A stretch of 64,000 nucleotides of DNA, taken from JACCTU01 sp963700495 (lineage in GTDB: Bacteria > Actinomycetota > Thermoleophilia > Gaiellales > Gaiellaceae). Below the pieces are notes generated by a model. That model had not been told where the DNA came from, made no database searches, and saw only the letters and a list, made by a program, of their open reading frames with translations. Where the stretch lies: assembly GCA_963700495.1 (NCBI GenBank), contig CAVOXT010000006.1, forward strand, positions 434,001 to 498,000. The letters run 5' to 3'. A program made the translations under genes and the position numbers. Below are positions 45,403 to 55,161 of the stretch, one piece after another; position 1 is the first letter of the stretch, and the number at the start of each line of letters is the position of its first letter.

Positions 45403-46015
45403 TCACGATGTCGAGGCGACGCCGAGGCCGGCTAGCACAGCGTCGACGACGTCGCGGACGAAGCGGTCGTTGAGGGAGGCGTGGCCGTGCAGGAGTCGGT
45501 GGTAGAGCGGGCCGTAGACGAGGTCGAGCGCGAGATCGACGTCGATATCCGGGGAGCTCGCCGCGATCGATCGCGCGTCTGAGGAGCGCGCGGGCCGGCT
45601 CGCGACGCGGCGTGACGAACTGCGCGTGGTAGATCGACGCGAACTCGGGATCGGTCTGGGCTTCGGCGACCAGCTCCGCGACCACGCGCCCGTAGGGGCG
45701 CGCGCGGACGCGCCGGATCCAGGGTCGAAGGAGTGCGAGCAGGTCGGCTCGGAGCGAGCCGGTGTCGGGCGGCTCGGGACGGGCGGTGTCCCACTCGTGA
45801 TAGAGCGCATCGAGGGCGAGCGTCTCCTTGCTCGGCCACCAGCGGTAGATCGTGGCCTTGCTCACACCGGCGCGTTCGGCGACCTCGTCCATGCTCACCG
45901 TCTCGAGACCCTGCTCGAGCAACAGCTCCGTGGCGGCGTCGAGGATCGCCGTGCGCGCCTTCTCGCTGCGGGGCCGGCCTCGCCGCTTCTGCTGACTGCC
46001 GACGGACTCGCTCAT
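45403..46015 (-). pseudogene. TetR-family regulator with a late frameshift
   Basis: Residues 1-150 are in one frame: RGRPRSEKARTAILDAATEL, then GVSKATIYRWWPSKETLALD for the helix-turn-helix and recognition region. After RAIDRGELP a +1 shift near 45552 (a CCCC run) moves the match to DIDVDLALDLVYGPLYHRLL and the normal C-terminus. The ATG overlaps the stop of the NAD-dependent oxidoreductase gene, so this is the last gene of the operon starting at 48133 and probably its repressor. Confidence 0.8.
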
Positions 46016-46884
46016 TGCGCCGGAACGTTTCCGAGCGCCCTGTAGAGCGCTGCGATGTCGCGCCGCCCATAGCCGAGCCGCTCGGCCTGCGAGAGCGCCC
46101 CGTCCGCGGCGTCGGCTGACGGGAGCAGGAGGTCGAGCTCTCGCGCCAGCGCCAGCGCCAGCGTGATGTCCTTGTGCATGAGGCTGACGTCGAACCACGC
46201 CTCTTCGGGGAGGTCGAGAACGAGCGGGGCGCGCGCCTTCAGCATCGGCGAGCCGATCGGGCTCTCGGTCATCACCCGGGTCGCGACCGTCGGGTCGACT
46301 CCGAAGCGGGTCGCCAGTAGCAGGCCTTCGGAGTAGGCGAGCATCTGCACGGCGAGGCTGATGTTGATCGCGAGCTTGAGGGCGAGTCCCTGTCCGTTCT
46401 CGCCGACGTGCGTGGGCGTGCCGAGCTCGCGCAGGACCGGCTCGACGCGGCGGTAGGCATCGTCGTCGCCGCCGACCATGATCGTCAGCGTTCCCGACTG
46501 CACCTGCGGGACGCTCCCGGACACCGGCGCATCCAGCAGTGCAGCACCGCGCTCGCTTGCCCGCTCGGCCAGCTCCCGGCTCACGCGCGGGCTGACGGTA
46601 CTGACGTCCACCCAGACCTTGTCGGCGACGAGCCCGGCGAGGATTCCGTTAGGGCCGGAGGCGGCCGACTCCAGGGCCTCGTCGTCGGGAAGCGAGGTGA
46701 GGACGATCTCGGCGGCCTCTGCCACCTCGCGTGGCGTGTCGCGCCAGCGTAGGCCGCTCTCCTCGAGGGCGCGGGCGTGTTCGCGCTCGCGCTCGTTGCC
46801 GTAGACCTCATAGCCAGCCGAGTGGAGGCGGGCTGCCATGTTGCCGCCCATGTGGCCGAGACCGACGAAGCCGACGGTCGTCAT
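46012..46884 (-). CDS. NAD(P)-dependent beta-hydroxyacid dehydrogenase-like oxidoreductase
   Basis: A 290-residue enzyme of the 3-hydroxyisobutyrate dehydrogenase family. It has the Rossmann motif GFVGLGHMGGNMA at the start, substrate motif LLDAPVSGSVPQVQSGTLTI and catalytic Lys in GQGLALKLAINISL. It oxidises or reduces a beta-hydroxy or imine substrate. The ATG overlaps the stop of the small gene upstream. The operon order is AKR, small protein, this enzyme, TetR. Confidence 0.9.
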   Translation of the reverse strand: MTTVGFVGLGHMGGNMAARLHSAGYEVYGNEREREHARALEESGLRWRDTPREVAEAAEIVLTSLPDDEALESAASGPNGILAGLVADKVWVDVSTVSPRVSRELAERASERGAALLDAPVSGSVPQVQSGTLTIMVGGDDDAYRRVEPVLRELGTPTHVGENGQGLALKLAINISLAVQMLAYSEGLLLATRFGVDPTVATRVMTESPIGSPMLKARAPLVLDLPEEAWFDVSLMHKDITLALALARELDLLLPSADAADGALSQAERLGYGRRDIAALYRALGNVPAQ

Positions 46885-47171
46885 CGTTGGCCCTCCTCTC
46901 TCTTCCAGAGCCGACCCCTGCCCTGCAGTCGCCGTCCGATCACCCGGAACGGCGGGCGCCGCCGTGCCGTCCAGCGCGGGCCGGCCGGGTGCGAGAGGCA
47001 GCCGGAAGCTTCCCGGACGGCCACCTCGATCTCGCGCTCGGAACTGCCCATCCGCTCCATCCGCTCGATCAGCACGCGCAGGTTGTAGTCGTCGCCGTCG
47101 AAGTGGTCGGTCATCGCTGATGCTCTTTCGAGTCGTTGCCCGTGAGGTGTCACGGTCGGGAGCCGTTCCAT
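46881..47171 (-). CDS. Small protein of unknown function in a redox operon
   Basis: A 96-residue protein with an acidic middle (MTDHFDGDDYNLRVLIERME) and a strongly basic C-terminus (WTARRRPPFRVIGRRLQG). ATG 47171 was preferred because GGGAGG lies 8 bases upstream, inside the end of the AKR gene; ATG 47114 is an alternative. Its stop overlaps the next gene by 4 bases. No family is recognised; it is real by operon position. Confidence 0.6.
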   Translation of the reverse strand: MERLPTVTPHGQRLERASAMTDHFDGDDYNLRVLIERMERMGSSEREIEVAVREASGCLSHPAGPRWTARRRPPFRVIGRRLQGRGRLWKREEGQR

Positions 47172-47173
47172 CG

Positions 47174-48133
47174 CTATCCCCTCCCTTCGATCCATGCGAT
47201 GTCCTCGTCGTCGAGCGCGATCATCGCGGCCGCGATGATCGCATCGACCTGGTCGGGCCGGCGGAAGCCGACGATCGCGCCGTTCACCGCCGGGTTGCGG
47301 AGCGTCCAGGCGACCGCGACCGCCCCCGCCGTGGCGCCGTGCCGCTCGGCGACGGCTTCGAGCCGCTCGACGAGTGCGAGATGCCGGGACAGCTCCGGCT
47401 CCCGGAAGCGCGCGTCGTGCTTGCGCCAGTCGTCCTCGGGCAGGCTCTCGATCCGTTCCCGCGTCATCCCCCCGCTCAGCAGCCCGGAGCCCATCGGCGA
47501 GTAGACGATCACGCCGATCCCCTCACGCTTCGCGAAGGGAAGAATCTCGTCCTCGGCCTCACGCGCGACGAGCGAGTACTGCGGCTGCAGTGTCTCGACC
47601 GGCGCAATCGACTGGATCCGGCGGAGCTGGGCGGCGTCGAAGTTCGACACGCCGATGTGACGCACGAGACCTTGCTCCTTCAGCTCCGCGAAGGCGGCCC
47701 AACCCTCCTCGATCTGATCCTCGGGAATCGGCCAGTGGATCTGGTACAGGTCGATCGCCTCGACGCCCAGCCGCTCGAGGCTCGCGTGCGCCTCGCGCAG
47801 GATCGAATCGCGCTTCAGACTGTGGACGACCCGGCGCTGCGGCCCCTCGAGCAGCGACGCCTTCGTGAACACGTACGGCCGCTCGTCCAGCCCTTCGAGC
47901 GCTCGCCCGACGACGTCCTCGGAGTGGCCGAAGCCGTACGCGGCCGCGGTGTCGATCCAGTTGACCCCGAGCTCGAGCGCGCGCTCGATCGCCTCGATCG
48001 ACTCCACGTCTTGTTGGGGGCCCCAGCCGAACTCCCAGCCGCCGCCCCCGATCGCCCAGGCGCCGAACCCCACGCGCGTGATCTCGAGGCCCGTGCTCCC
48101 AAGCTGAGCCGTCTCGAGTTGTGTCGTCTGCAT
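47174..48133 (-). CDS. Aldo/keto reductase
   Basis: A 319-residue TIM-barrel oxidoreductase using NADPH. Catalytic residues are visible: Asp and Tyr in NWIDTAAAYGFGHSE, Lys in VFTKAS and His in DLYQIHWPIPED. The C-terminal cofactor-binding GAIVGFRRPDQVD is present. GGAG precedes the ATG at 48133. It heads the AKR, small protein, dehydrogenase, TetR operon; the sequence upstream contains AAACCGTCAGTTCAGTTTT, a loosely symmetric site that could bind the TetR product. Confidence 0.92.
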   Translation of the reverse strand: MQTTQLETAQLGSTGLEITRVGFGAWAIGGGGWEFGWGPQQDVESIEAIERALELGVNWIDTAAAYGFGHSEDVVGRALEGLDERPYVFTKASLLEGPQRRVVHSLKRDSILREAHASLERLGVEAIDLYQIHWPIPEDQIEEGWAAFAELKEQGLVRHIGVSNFDAAQLRRIQSIAPVETLQPQYSLVAREAEDEILPFAKREGIGVIVYSPMGSGLLSGGMTRERIESLPEDDWRKHDARFREPELSRHLALVERLEAVAERHGATAGAVAVAWTLRNPAVNGAIVGFRRPDQVDAIIAAAMIALDDEDIAWIEGRG

Positions 48134-48174
48134 GATTTCTCCTTTTCAAAACTGAACTGACGGTTTCTTATATC

Positions 48175-48555
48175 ATGACCTGCTGCATGAAGGCAAGACC
48201 CGGACGCCGATTGACGCGAGCGGAACGAGCGAGCACGCTCCCCGGCATGCGAGCGACGACGGCTTCTGCGGGCTCCGCAGGCACGAGTCCGTCTGCCTGG
48301 CGCTATATCGCGGACGAGCAGCGTCTAGGCCGGATGCTCGACTACGCGGTGATCGTGCCGCGGCTGCCGCGCCCCTACGAGTGGTCCGCCGATGAGCTGG
48401 CCGAACCGCGCGTGCTCGGGCTCGTTCGCGACGGCAGCCCGATCTACACCTGGCCGTTCGAGAAGCGACACGTGTGGCGCTCGCGGCACATGCCGTTCGC
48501 GGGCCGCGTACTTGAACGGGTCACGCGCCCAGATGCATTTGCGTCCATCTGGTGA
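48175..48555 (+). CDS. Hypothetical protein
   Basis: A 126-residue frame with coding-like composition in its second half (DEQRLGRMLDYAVIVPRLPR, VLGLVRDGSPIYTWPFEKRH), but no family is recognised. The N-terminal 40 residues are low-complexity and may not be translated. It is divergent from the AKR operon and lies 41 bases from it. No clear Shine-Dalgarno. Confidence 0.3.
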   Translation: MTCCMKARPGRRLTRAERASTLPGMRATTASAGSAGTSPSAWRYIADEQRLGRMLDYAVIVPRLPRPYEWSADELAEPRVLGLVRDGSPIYTWPFEKRHVWRSRHMPFAGRVLERVTRPDAFASIW

Positions 48556-48677
48556 ACCGCGATTTGCCCTGCTCGGGGCTTTGAAAATGTCCTCGTTGAT
48601 AGTTCGCCGCGTCAGTCGTAATGTGGACGGTCTCAACGACATAAGGGGTCGACCCAGAAAACATGAGGGAGGTCGAC

Positions 48678-49889
48678 ATGGCAACTATCGAGAGCGCGAC
48701 CGAGATCCGCCCCTTTCAGGTCGACGTTCCGGAAGAGGTGCTGGACGATCTTCGCCGTCGCATAGAGGCCACGCGGTGGCCCGAAAAGGAGACTGTCGCA
48801 GACGGGTCGCAGGGCGTGCAGCTCGCGACGATGCAGGAGCTCGTGCGCTACTGGGGCACCGACTACGACTTCCGGAGAGTCGAGGCGAGGCTGAACGAGT
48901 TCCCGCAGTTCATGACCGAGATCGACGGCCTCGACATTCACTTCATCCACGTCCGCTCGCCCCACGAGAACGCGCTGCCGGTGATCATCACGCACGGCTG
49001 GCCCGGCTCGGTCATCGAGATGCTGAACGTGATCGGCCCGCTCAGCGACCCGACGGCACACGGCGGTGACGCCGAGGACGCGTTCGACGTCGTCGTGCCG
49101 TCGATCCCCGGTTACGGGTTCTCTGCGAAGCCGGCCACGACCGGCTGGGATCCGGTGCACATCGCGCGCGCATGGATCGCGCTGATGGAGCGCCTCGGCT
49201 ACACGCGCTACGTCGCGCAGGGCGGCGACTGGGGCGCCCAGATCACCGATGTGATGGGCGCGGAGGCTCCTCCGGCGCTGCTCGGCATCCACTCGAACAT
49301 GCCCGGCACCGTTCCGCCCGACGTCTCGAAGGCCCTCACGTCAAACGTGTTCGGGACCGGCGACCCGGCGCCGTCCGGTCTGTCAGCCGACGAGCAACGC
49401 GCGTACGACCGGCTCAGCTTCCTCTTCACGAAGGGCGTCGGCTACGCACTCGAGATGGGGAATCGCCCGCAGACGTTGTACGGGCTCGCGGATTCGCCCG
49501 CCGCCCTGGCTGCGTGGATGCTCGACCACGACGCGCTCAGCTACGAAGACATCGCCGCCGCTTTCCGCAGAGAGCCCGTCGGCAACCTCACGCGCGACGA
49601 AGTCCTCGACAACATCACGATGACGTGGGTGACGAACACCGGCGTCTCGTCAGCCCGGCTCTACTGGGAGAACACGCTCGGCTTCTTCGACGTCAAGGGC
49701 GTCACCGTCCCGGCCGCCATTAGCGTCTTCCCGAACGAGCTCTATCGGGCGCCGCGGAGCTGGACCGAGCAGGCCTACCCCAACCTCATCTACTTCAACG
49801 AAGTCGACGAAGGCAACCACTTCGCGGCCTGGCAAGAGCCGGAGATCTTCACGAGCGAGCTCCGGGCCGCGTTCAAGACGCTGCGGTGA
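48678..49889 (+). CDS. Epoxide hydrolase (EHN-type, microsomal-like)
   Basis: A 403-residue enzyme with the N-terminal epoxide hydrolase domain (EIRPFQVDVPEEVLDDLRRR) followed by an alpha/beta hydrolase fold. It has the oxyanion motif HGWPG at 106-110, nucleophile Asp184 in QGGDWGAQITD and the catalytic His in EVDEGNHFAAWQEPE. It opens epoxides to diols. GGGAGG is 5 bases before ATG 48678. A broken paralogue follows directly. Confidence 0.93.
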   Translation: MATIESATEIRPFQVDVPEEVLDDLRRRIEATRWPEKETVADGSQGVQLATMQELVRYWGTDYDFRRVEARLNEFPQFMTEIDGLDIHFIHVRSPHENALPVIITHGWPGSVIEMLNVIGPLSDPTAHGGDAEDAFDVVVPSIPGYGFSAKPATTGWDPVHIARAWIALMERLGYTRYVAQGGDWGAQITDVMGAEAPPALLGIHSNMPGTVPPDVSKALTSNVFGTGDPAPSGLSADEQRAYDRLSFLFTKGVGYALEMGNRPQTLYGLADSPAALAAWMLDHDALSYEDIAAAFRREPVGNLTRDEVLDNITMTWVTNTGVSSARLYWENTLGFFDVKGVTVPAAISVFPNELYRAPRSWTEQAYPNLIYFNEVDEGNHFAAWQEPEIFTSELRAAFKTLR

Positions 49890-49901
49890 AAGGAGCCGGT
49901 C

Positions 49902-51105
49902 ATGTACCACGGTCGAAACCATCACCGAGATCCGTCCCTTCCAAGCCGACATCCCGCAAGCTGAGCTGGACGACCTGCGCCGGCGCATCGAGTCGACGCG
50001 CTGGCCCACGCAAGGAGCTCGTCGAAGATCGGTCGCAGGGCGTCCAGCTGGCGACGCTGCAGGAGCTCGCGCGCTACTGGAGCGACCGACTACGACTGGC
50101 GCATAGCCGAGGCGAGACTCAACGCGCTCCCGCAGTTCACGACCGAGATCGACGGGGTCGAGATCCACTTCATCCACGTGAGGTCGCGTCACGAGAACGC
50201 GTTGCCGCTGATCATGACGCACGGCTGGCCCGGCTCGGTCATCGAGCTGCTCGACGCAGTCGGCCCGCTCACCGACCCGACCGCGCACGGCGGAGACGCC
50301 GAGGATGCGTTCGACCTCGTGCTGCCGTCGCTGCCCGGCTACGGATTCTCCGCCGAGCCCGCCGAGATCGGGTGGGGCCCCGGCCGCGTCGCCCGCGCCT
50401 GGGCGGAGCTGATGCACCGCCTCGGCTACACCCGCTACGTCGCCCAGGGCGGCGACGTGGGCGCCGCCGTCACCGATGCGATGGGCCGCCAGGCACCCGA
50501 GGGGCTGGTCGGCGTCCACATGAACCTGCTCGTGCCGGCGCTCGCGATCGCCGACCAGCTGCCGGCCGAATCCGAGAAGGAGCGCGCGGCGCTCGACGGG
50601 GCCGCAACCTTCAGGACGACCGGCATCGGCTACTTCCTGGAGCAGGCCACGCGGCCGCAGACGATCGGCTACGCCCTGCTGGATTCACCTGTCGGCCCTC
50701 GCAGCGTGGATGCTCGACCACGACACGGACAGCTACTACAAGATCTCGCACGCCTTCGTCGACGGCGCGCCCGCGGGCAATCTCACCCGGGACAGGATCG
50801 TCGACAACATCACGCTGTACTGGCTGACGGGCACCGGCGCGTCGGCGGCACGGTCGTACTGGGAGAGCACACAGGCGCAGGCCGCCGCGGCCGCGGCCGG
50901 CCAGGCTCCTCCTGCGGTCTCGATTCCGGTCGGCTTCACGACGTTCCCCGGCGAGATCGTCCCGGCTCCGCGCAGCTGGGCGGAGGCGGTCTACCCGACC
51001 CTCGTCTACTTCAACGAGGTCGACAAGGGCGGGCACTTCGCGGCCTGGGAGGAGCCCGAGCTCTTCTCGCAGGAGCTGCGGGCGGCCTTCAGGTCGCTCC
51101 GCTAA
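49902..51105 (+). pseudogene. Second epoxide hydrolase paralogue with four +1 frameshifts
   Basis: Closely related to 48678-49889 along its whole length, but the match moves through the reading frames at about 49905, 50010, 50085 and 50697, each time by +1. Removing one base at each site restores a full enzyme with TVETITEIRPFQADIP, HGWPGSVIE, the nucleophile in GGDVGAAVTDA and a C-terminus ending FNEVDKGGHFAAWEEPELF. AGGAG precedes the ATG at 49902. Four insertions in 1.2 kb suggest sequencing error. Confidence 0.8.
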
Positions 51106-51130
51106 CCAACACGCAAAGGAGGCGGGACTC

Positions 51131-51473
51131 ATGGCCGTACAGCAAGTGCCGGGACTCAGCCGCACCGACCTCAAGCAGCACGATCTCAGCGCTCCCGGGC
51201 GCGAGGTCGTCCAACACCGCGTCGAGATCGGCCCGGAGGCGCCGTCCATCAGGCACATGCATCCGCGGGAAGAGATCATCTACGTCCTCGAGGGCTCGCT
51301 CGAGTACGAGGTCGACGGTCAACCCCCGACGACGGTCAGCGCGGGCGAGGCGGCCTTCTTCGTCCCGGCAGAGACGGCCCACGCGGGTGCGGAACGTCGG
51401 CGGCGGCAATGCGACGGAGCTCGCCACATACGTCGTTGAGAAAGGCAAGCCACTCCTCGTGCTGGCCGAGTGA
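51131..51473 (+). pseudogene. Cupin-domain protein with a late frameshift
   Basis: A small cytoplasmic cupin with metal motif IRHMHPREEIIYVLEGSLEY and AAFFVPAETAHA. A GGG run near 51388 has one base too many; without it the sequence continues VRNVGGGNATELATYVVEKG and ends KPLLVLAE. AAAGGAGG precedes the ATG. Corrected length is about 113 residues. It follows the epoxide hydrolases on the same strand. Confidence 0.75.
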
Positions 51474-51509
51474 TCGGTTCCACGGGATCAATCGAGAGGC
51501 GGACATTCC

Positions 51510-51986
51510 ATGGCTGATTGGGAAAGCAACTGGCGCGGCAACGGCGTCATCGCCGCGGTGCTCTTCATCGTCGCGTACATCATCTACGGCGGCCTGCCGA
51601 AGGTGGGTGCGCCGGCCGACAAGCTCGTCTCGTTCTACGACGGCGACAGCACACGCGTCCTGATTGCGACGGTCGTCTTCGGCTTCGCGATCCTGTGCCT
51701 GATGTGGTTCGCAGCGGCGCTCACGAGCGTGCTGCGCGATGCGGACAAAGCCGGCTGGGGAACGGCGGCGAGCAGCGCCGCCGCAGCCGTGGGCGCCGTC
51801 TACCTGGTGATCGTCCTGCTCGGCACGACGACCTGGGCCGCCGACGGCTTCTGGGCGGCGGACCGTGGCTACGCACTGATCGTCCCGACGATCGTCATGC
51901 TCCTGTGGATCGCAGGGGTCAGCGCCTTCCTCATGCGGAGCTACTCCGCGGAGAGGGCGCCTGACCGGGCTCCTCTCCCCGCCTAG
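51510..51986 (+). CDS. Four-helix membrane protein of unknown function
   Basis: A 158-residue protein with four hydrophobic helices (around residues 13-30, 50-70, 85-105 and 120-142). It contains VGAPADKLVSFYDGDSTRVL between helices 1 and 2, a feature of small actinobacterial membrane proteins without a named function. It ends 3 bases before the thioredoxin-like gene and is probably co-transcribed. Confidence 0.7.
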   Translation: MADWESNWRGNGVIAAVLFIVAYIIYGGLPKVGAPADKLVSFYDGDSTRVLIATVVFGFAILCLMWFAAALTSVLRDADKAGWGTAASSAAAAVGAVYLVIVLLGTTTWAADGFWAADRGYALIVPTIVMLLWIAGVSAFLMRSYSAERAPDRAPLPA

Positions 51987-51989
51987 CGC

Positions 51990-52973
51990 GTGAGCCTGTT
52001 CGACAAGCTACGCAGTGCCGGAGCGGCGGCGTTACCCGTCGAGGGTCACCTGCCCGGCTTGGAGGGGGCGACCGGTTGGCTCAATTCGCCGCCGCTCACG
52101 GCCGAGGGGCTGCGCGGGAAGGTCGTCCTCGTCGACTTCTGGACGTACACGTGCATCAACTGGCTCCGCACGCTCGGCTACGTCCGCGCCTGGGCCGAGA
52201 AGTACGAGGATCACGGCCTCGTCGTGGTCGGCGTCCACACGCCGGAGTTCCCGTTCGAGCGCGACGTCGACAACATCCGCGAGGCGGCGAAGGACATGAC
52301 CGTCGAGTATCCGATCGCGATCGACAGCGACTATGCGGTCTGGCGCGCCTTCGACAACCACTACTGGCCGGCCGTGTACATCGCCGACGCGGAAGGACGA
52401 ATCCGACACCACCAGTTCGGCGAGGGTGGATATGAGGAGTGCGAGCGGGTCGTCCAGCAGTTGCTCCGCGAGGCCGGAGCCGACGGCATCGGTGAACGCC
52501 TGGTCGCCGTCACTCCCGACGGGTTGGAGGCGCAGGCCGATTGGAACAACGTGGAGTCGCCGGAGACCTACCTCGGCTCCGACCAGGGCCAGAACTTCGA
52601 ATCGCGCCCTTACGTCGCGCAAGACCCGTTGGAGCTCAACCGCTGGGCTCTGTCGGGGGACTGGACGGTCGAGAGGCGGGCGAGCGTTCTCAACCGAGCC
52701 GACGGGCAGATCGCGTTTCGCTTCCACGCTCGCGACGTCCACCTCGTGATGCGATCACAGACGCCAGAGGCGACCGTGCCGTTCCGCGTGCTGCTCGATG
52801 GAGCCCGGCCCGGAGCCGACCACGGGCTGGACGTCGACGAAGAGGGCCACGGAACGCTGGTTCAACCACGGCTCTACCAGTTGGTTCGGCAGCAAGGATC
52901 GATCACTGACCGCACGTTCGAGATCACGTTCCTCGCGCCCGGCGTTGAGGCCTACGTGTTCACGTTCGGCTAG
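51990..52973 (+). CDS. Thioredoxin-like (TlpA/DipZ-type) protein with variant CINW active site
   Basis: A 327-residue protein. Residues 20-165 are a TlpA-like thioredoxin fold with DFWTYTCINWLRTLGYVRAW, where the second Cys of the CxxC is Trp, then VHTPEFPFERDVDNIREAAK. Residues 190-327 are a beta-sandwich as in the C-terminal domain of DipZ. There is no transmembrane or signal segment at the N-terminus. With one Cys it could reduce or peroxidise by a monothiol mechanism. The start is GTG 51990. Confidence 0.8.
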   Translation: MSLFDKLRSAGAAALPVEGHLPGLEGATGWLNSPPLTAEGLRGKVVLVDFWTYTCINWLRTLGYVRAWAEKYEDHGLVVVGVHTPEFPFERDVDNIREAAKDMTVEYPIAIDSDYAVWRAFDNHYWPAVYIADAEGRIRHHQFGEGGYEECERVVQQLLREAGADGIGERLVAVTPDGLEAQADWNNVESPETYLGSDQGQNFESRPYVAQDPLELNRWALSGDWTVERRASVLNRADGQIAFRFHARDVHLVMRSQTPEATVPFRVLLDGARPGADHGLDVDEEGHGTLVQPRLYQLVRQQGSITDRTFEITFLAPGVEAYVFTFG

Positions 52974-53038
52974 GCCGCTTACCGACTTCGTCGACCCTTT
53001 ACGCTCGGCAGACTCGACCGGAAAGGAGAGAGCCACCG

Positions 53039-53734
53039 ATGGAAACCGACCAGAGGAACGCTCGGATCTTCGGAGTGTTGTTCATCATCACGTTCCTCAC
53101 GTCGATACCGGCGCTGGCTCTCTTCCAACCCGTTCTTGACGACCCAGCCGGCTACATCGCAGGCGGCGGGGAGGACAACCAGATCTACCTGGGAGTCCTC
53201 TTGGAGCTGCTTCTCATCATTGCGAACATCGGAACCGCCGTCGTGGTGTTCCCGATACTGAGACGGCAGAACGAGGTCCTTGCCCTCGGCTACGTCACTG
53301 CTCGAATCGTTGAGTGCGTCTTCATTGCGGCCGGCATCCTCGCAGTCCTCGGGATCGTCAGCTTGCGGCAGGACGATCCCGACGCGGCCTCGCTGGCCGT
53401 GTCGCTCGCTGCGATCAAGGATTGGACGTTCTTGCTCGGCCCCGGCTTCATCGTCGGGTGGGGGAACGGACTGATACTGGGCTACCTGATGTACCGATCC
53501 CGCCTCGTCCCCCGCGGCATGGCCATGCTGGGACTCATCGGAGGCCCTCTCATCATCCTTTCGGGGATAGGCGTGCTGTTCGACCTCTGGGACGCAGGCG
53601 GCACGGTGCAGGCCCTCGCGACAATCCCGGAGTTCCTTTGGGAGCTGTCCCTCGGCATCTACGCCGCCGTGTGGGGGTTTAGGCGGGATTCTCCAATCCT
53701 CTCGCCCGGCCCGCGCGTTGACGCAGCAACCTGA
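53039..53734 (+). CDS. DUF4386-family membrane protein
   Basis: A 231-residue protein with about six helices: GVLFIITFLTSIPALALFQP, a loop, then AAIKDWTFLLGPGFIVGWGN and LGLIGGPLIILSGIGVLFDL, typical of DUF4386. The function is unknown. AAAGGAGAG lies upstream of the ATG. Confidence 0.85.
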   Translation: METDQRNARIFGVLFIITFLTSIPALALFQPVLDDPAGYIAGGGEDNQIYLGVLLELLLIIANIGTAVVVFPILRRQNEVLALGYVTARIVECVFIAAGILAVLGIVSLRQDDPDAASLAVSLAAIKDWTFLLGPGFIVGWGNGLILGYLMYRSRLVPRGMAMLGLIGGPLIILSGIGVLFDLWDAGGTVQALATIPEFLWELSLGIYAAVWGFRRDSPILSPGPRVDAAT

Positions 53735-53980
53735 GTAAAGCACCCGCGATTTACATTCCTCGCGAACAGGCCGCCCGCCCGCGCGCGTAGGCGCCCGAGT
53801 CCGAGTCCCGCCCCTAAGCTCGACGGTGCGAGCGGAACCCGAGGCGAGCGGCAACGGGCCGGTGCCACTGTCAACGCCGCGGTGCGACGCGGGGCGCGAT
53901 AGAGCATGGATCCTTGTTCAGCCGCGCGCAAGTTCTGTCCGGCGATTTCGGGTCTGGGGTGGAAACGCCAGGCCGTCGAC

Positions 53981-54619
53981 TCAGGCCTGGATGAGTAGCT
54001 CGGCGAGGCTGTCGGCGAGCCAGGCGCAGTAGCGCCGGCGTGTCCAGCCGCCAACGCGGCTCAGCAGCTGGTGAAGCTCCGGGCTCGTAAGCGCCCACAC
54101 GGTTTCCGCGGCTGCGTGCCTGCTGAGACGGAGCGGTCCGTGAGCGGCGAGGGCGTCGACGAGGACGCGAAGGTTCTTCAGTCGCTCGGCGTGAAGCGTG
54201 GTCAGGAGCTCAGCGAGCTCGGGGTCGGATCGGGAGGCGCCGGCCACGATCGCGACGAGCGGCGCCGCGCGCTCGAGGCGAAGCACGATGTCGGCTGCGA
54301 ACAGGCGCAGCTGCTCGCGCTGGTCGGTCGCGGCGACGACCGCGCGAGGGCCCGCCTGCTCGGGGACGGGCTTGGGATCATCGCCGCGGACAGCACGGCG
54401 GACGAGCTCGCCGAGCAACGTCCGCTTGTTGCGGAAGCGCGCATAGACGGTCTCAGCGGAGACGCCCGCCGCTTCTGCGATCGCGGCGATGGTCGCGCCG
54501 TCGTAGCCGCGCTCTTCGAACAGCTTCGCAGCAGCGTCGAGCACCCGGTGCCGCGTCTGCTCGGCCTGCTCGAGGCGGCGTTGTGAACGGTAGCGGCGAG
54601 GCTTGACAGTTCCGGCCAC
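53981..54619 (-). CDS. TetR-family regulator
   Basis: About 212 residues. The N-terminal helix-turn-helix is DGATIAAIAEAAGVSAETVY with ARFRNKRTLLGELVRRAVRG. GTG 54619 was chosen; the frame is open further up, but that part overlaps the probable operator and the divergent gene's ribosome binding site. Divergent from the SnoaL-like gene, which it probably represses. Confidence 0.85.
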   Translation of the reverse strand: MAGTVKPRRYRSQRRLEQAEQTRHRVLDAAAKLFEERGYDGATIAAIAEAAGVSAETVYARFRNKRTLLGELVRRAVRGDDPKPVPEQAGPRAVVAATDQREQLRLFAADIVLRLERAAPLVAIVAGASRSDPELAELLTTLHAERLKNLRVLVDALAAHGPLRLSRHAAAETVWALTSPELHQLLSRVGGWTRRRYCAWLADSLAELLIQA

Positions 54620-54644
54620 CTCTGCCAGAGTACCACCGTATCCA

Positions 54645-54661
54645 ATACAGTGAGACTGTAT
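54645..54661. promoter_or_regulatory. Inverted-repeat operator between TetR and SnoaL-like genes
   Basis: ATACAGT, GAG spacer, ACTGTAT: a 7-bp perfect inverted repeat in the divergent intergenic region, with a flanking direct GTATCC on each side. It is the likely TetR binding site. Confidence 0.65.
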
Positions 54662-54679
54662 CCGAAAAGGAGGCACACC

Positions 54680-55132
54680 ATGCCGCAAAGCCCGGAAGCG
54701 CTCGTCCGCCGCCTGATCGAGGAAGGCTTCAACCGGGGCGACCTCGATGTCGCCGACGAGCTCATCTCACCAGATCTGCTCGAGCACCAGAACTTCGGCC
54801 CCGACCACGCGCCCGGCGCCGAAGGAGTCAAGGCCGTGATCGCCTCGCTGCGGCGCGCCTTCTCCGACTTCCACCTCGCGATCGACGACCTCGCAGTCGC
54901 CGGCGACACCGTCTGGCTGCGCATGACCGGCACCGGCACCAACGACGGCTCCTTCATGGGCCATCCCCCCACCGGCCGCGGCATGCGCACCGACGTCTTC
55001 GACGCCCTCCGCCTCGAAAACGGCCGGATCGTCGAGCACTGGGGCGTCCCCGACCGCCTCGGCACCCTCTTCCAACTCGGACTCGCGCAACCACCCGCCC
55101 GCAACGCCGCGTCTGTCGCGACGCCGGCATAA
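54680..55132 (+). CDS. SnoaL-like polyketide-cyclase-fold protein
   Basis: A 150-residue protein of the ester cyclase/NTF2-like group: SPEALVRRLIEEGFNRGDLD and TVWLRMTGTGTNDGSFMGHP. The fold forms a cone that binds small hydrophobic molecules. AAAGGAGG is about 7 bases upstream of ATG 54680. Likely induced when the divergent TetR binds its ligand. Confidence 0.85.
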   Translation: MPQSPEALVRRLIEEGFNRGDLDVADELISPDLLEHQNFGPDHAPGAEGVKAVIASLRRAFSDFHLAIDDLAVAGDTVWLRMTGTGTNDGSFMGHPPTGRGMRTDVFDALRLENGRIVEHWGVPDRLGTLFQLGLAQPPARNAASVATPA

Positions 55133-55161
55133 GAGCCCTCGGGACCGGCCCGGTCGAGCAC

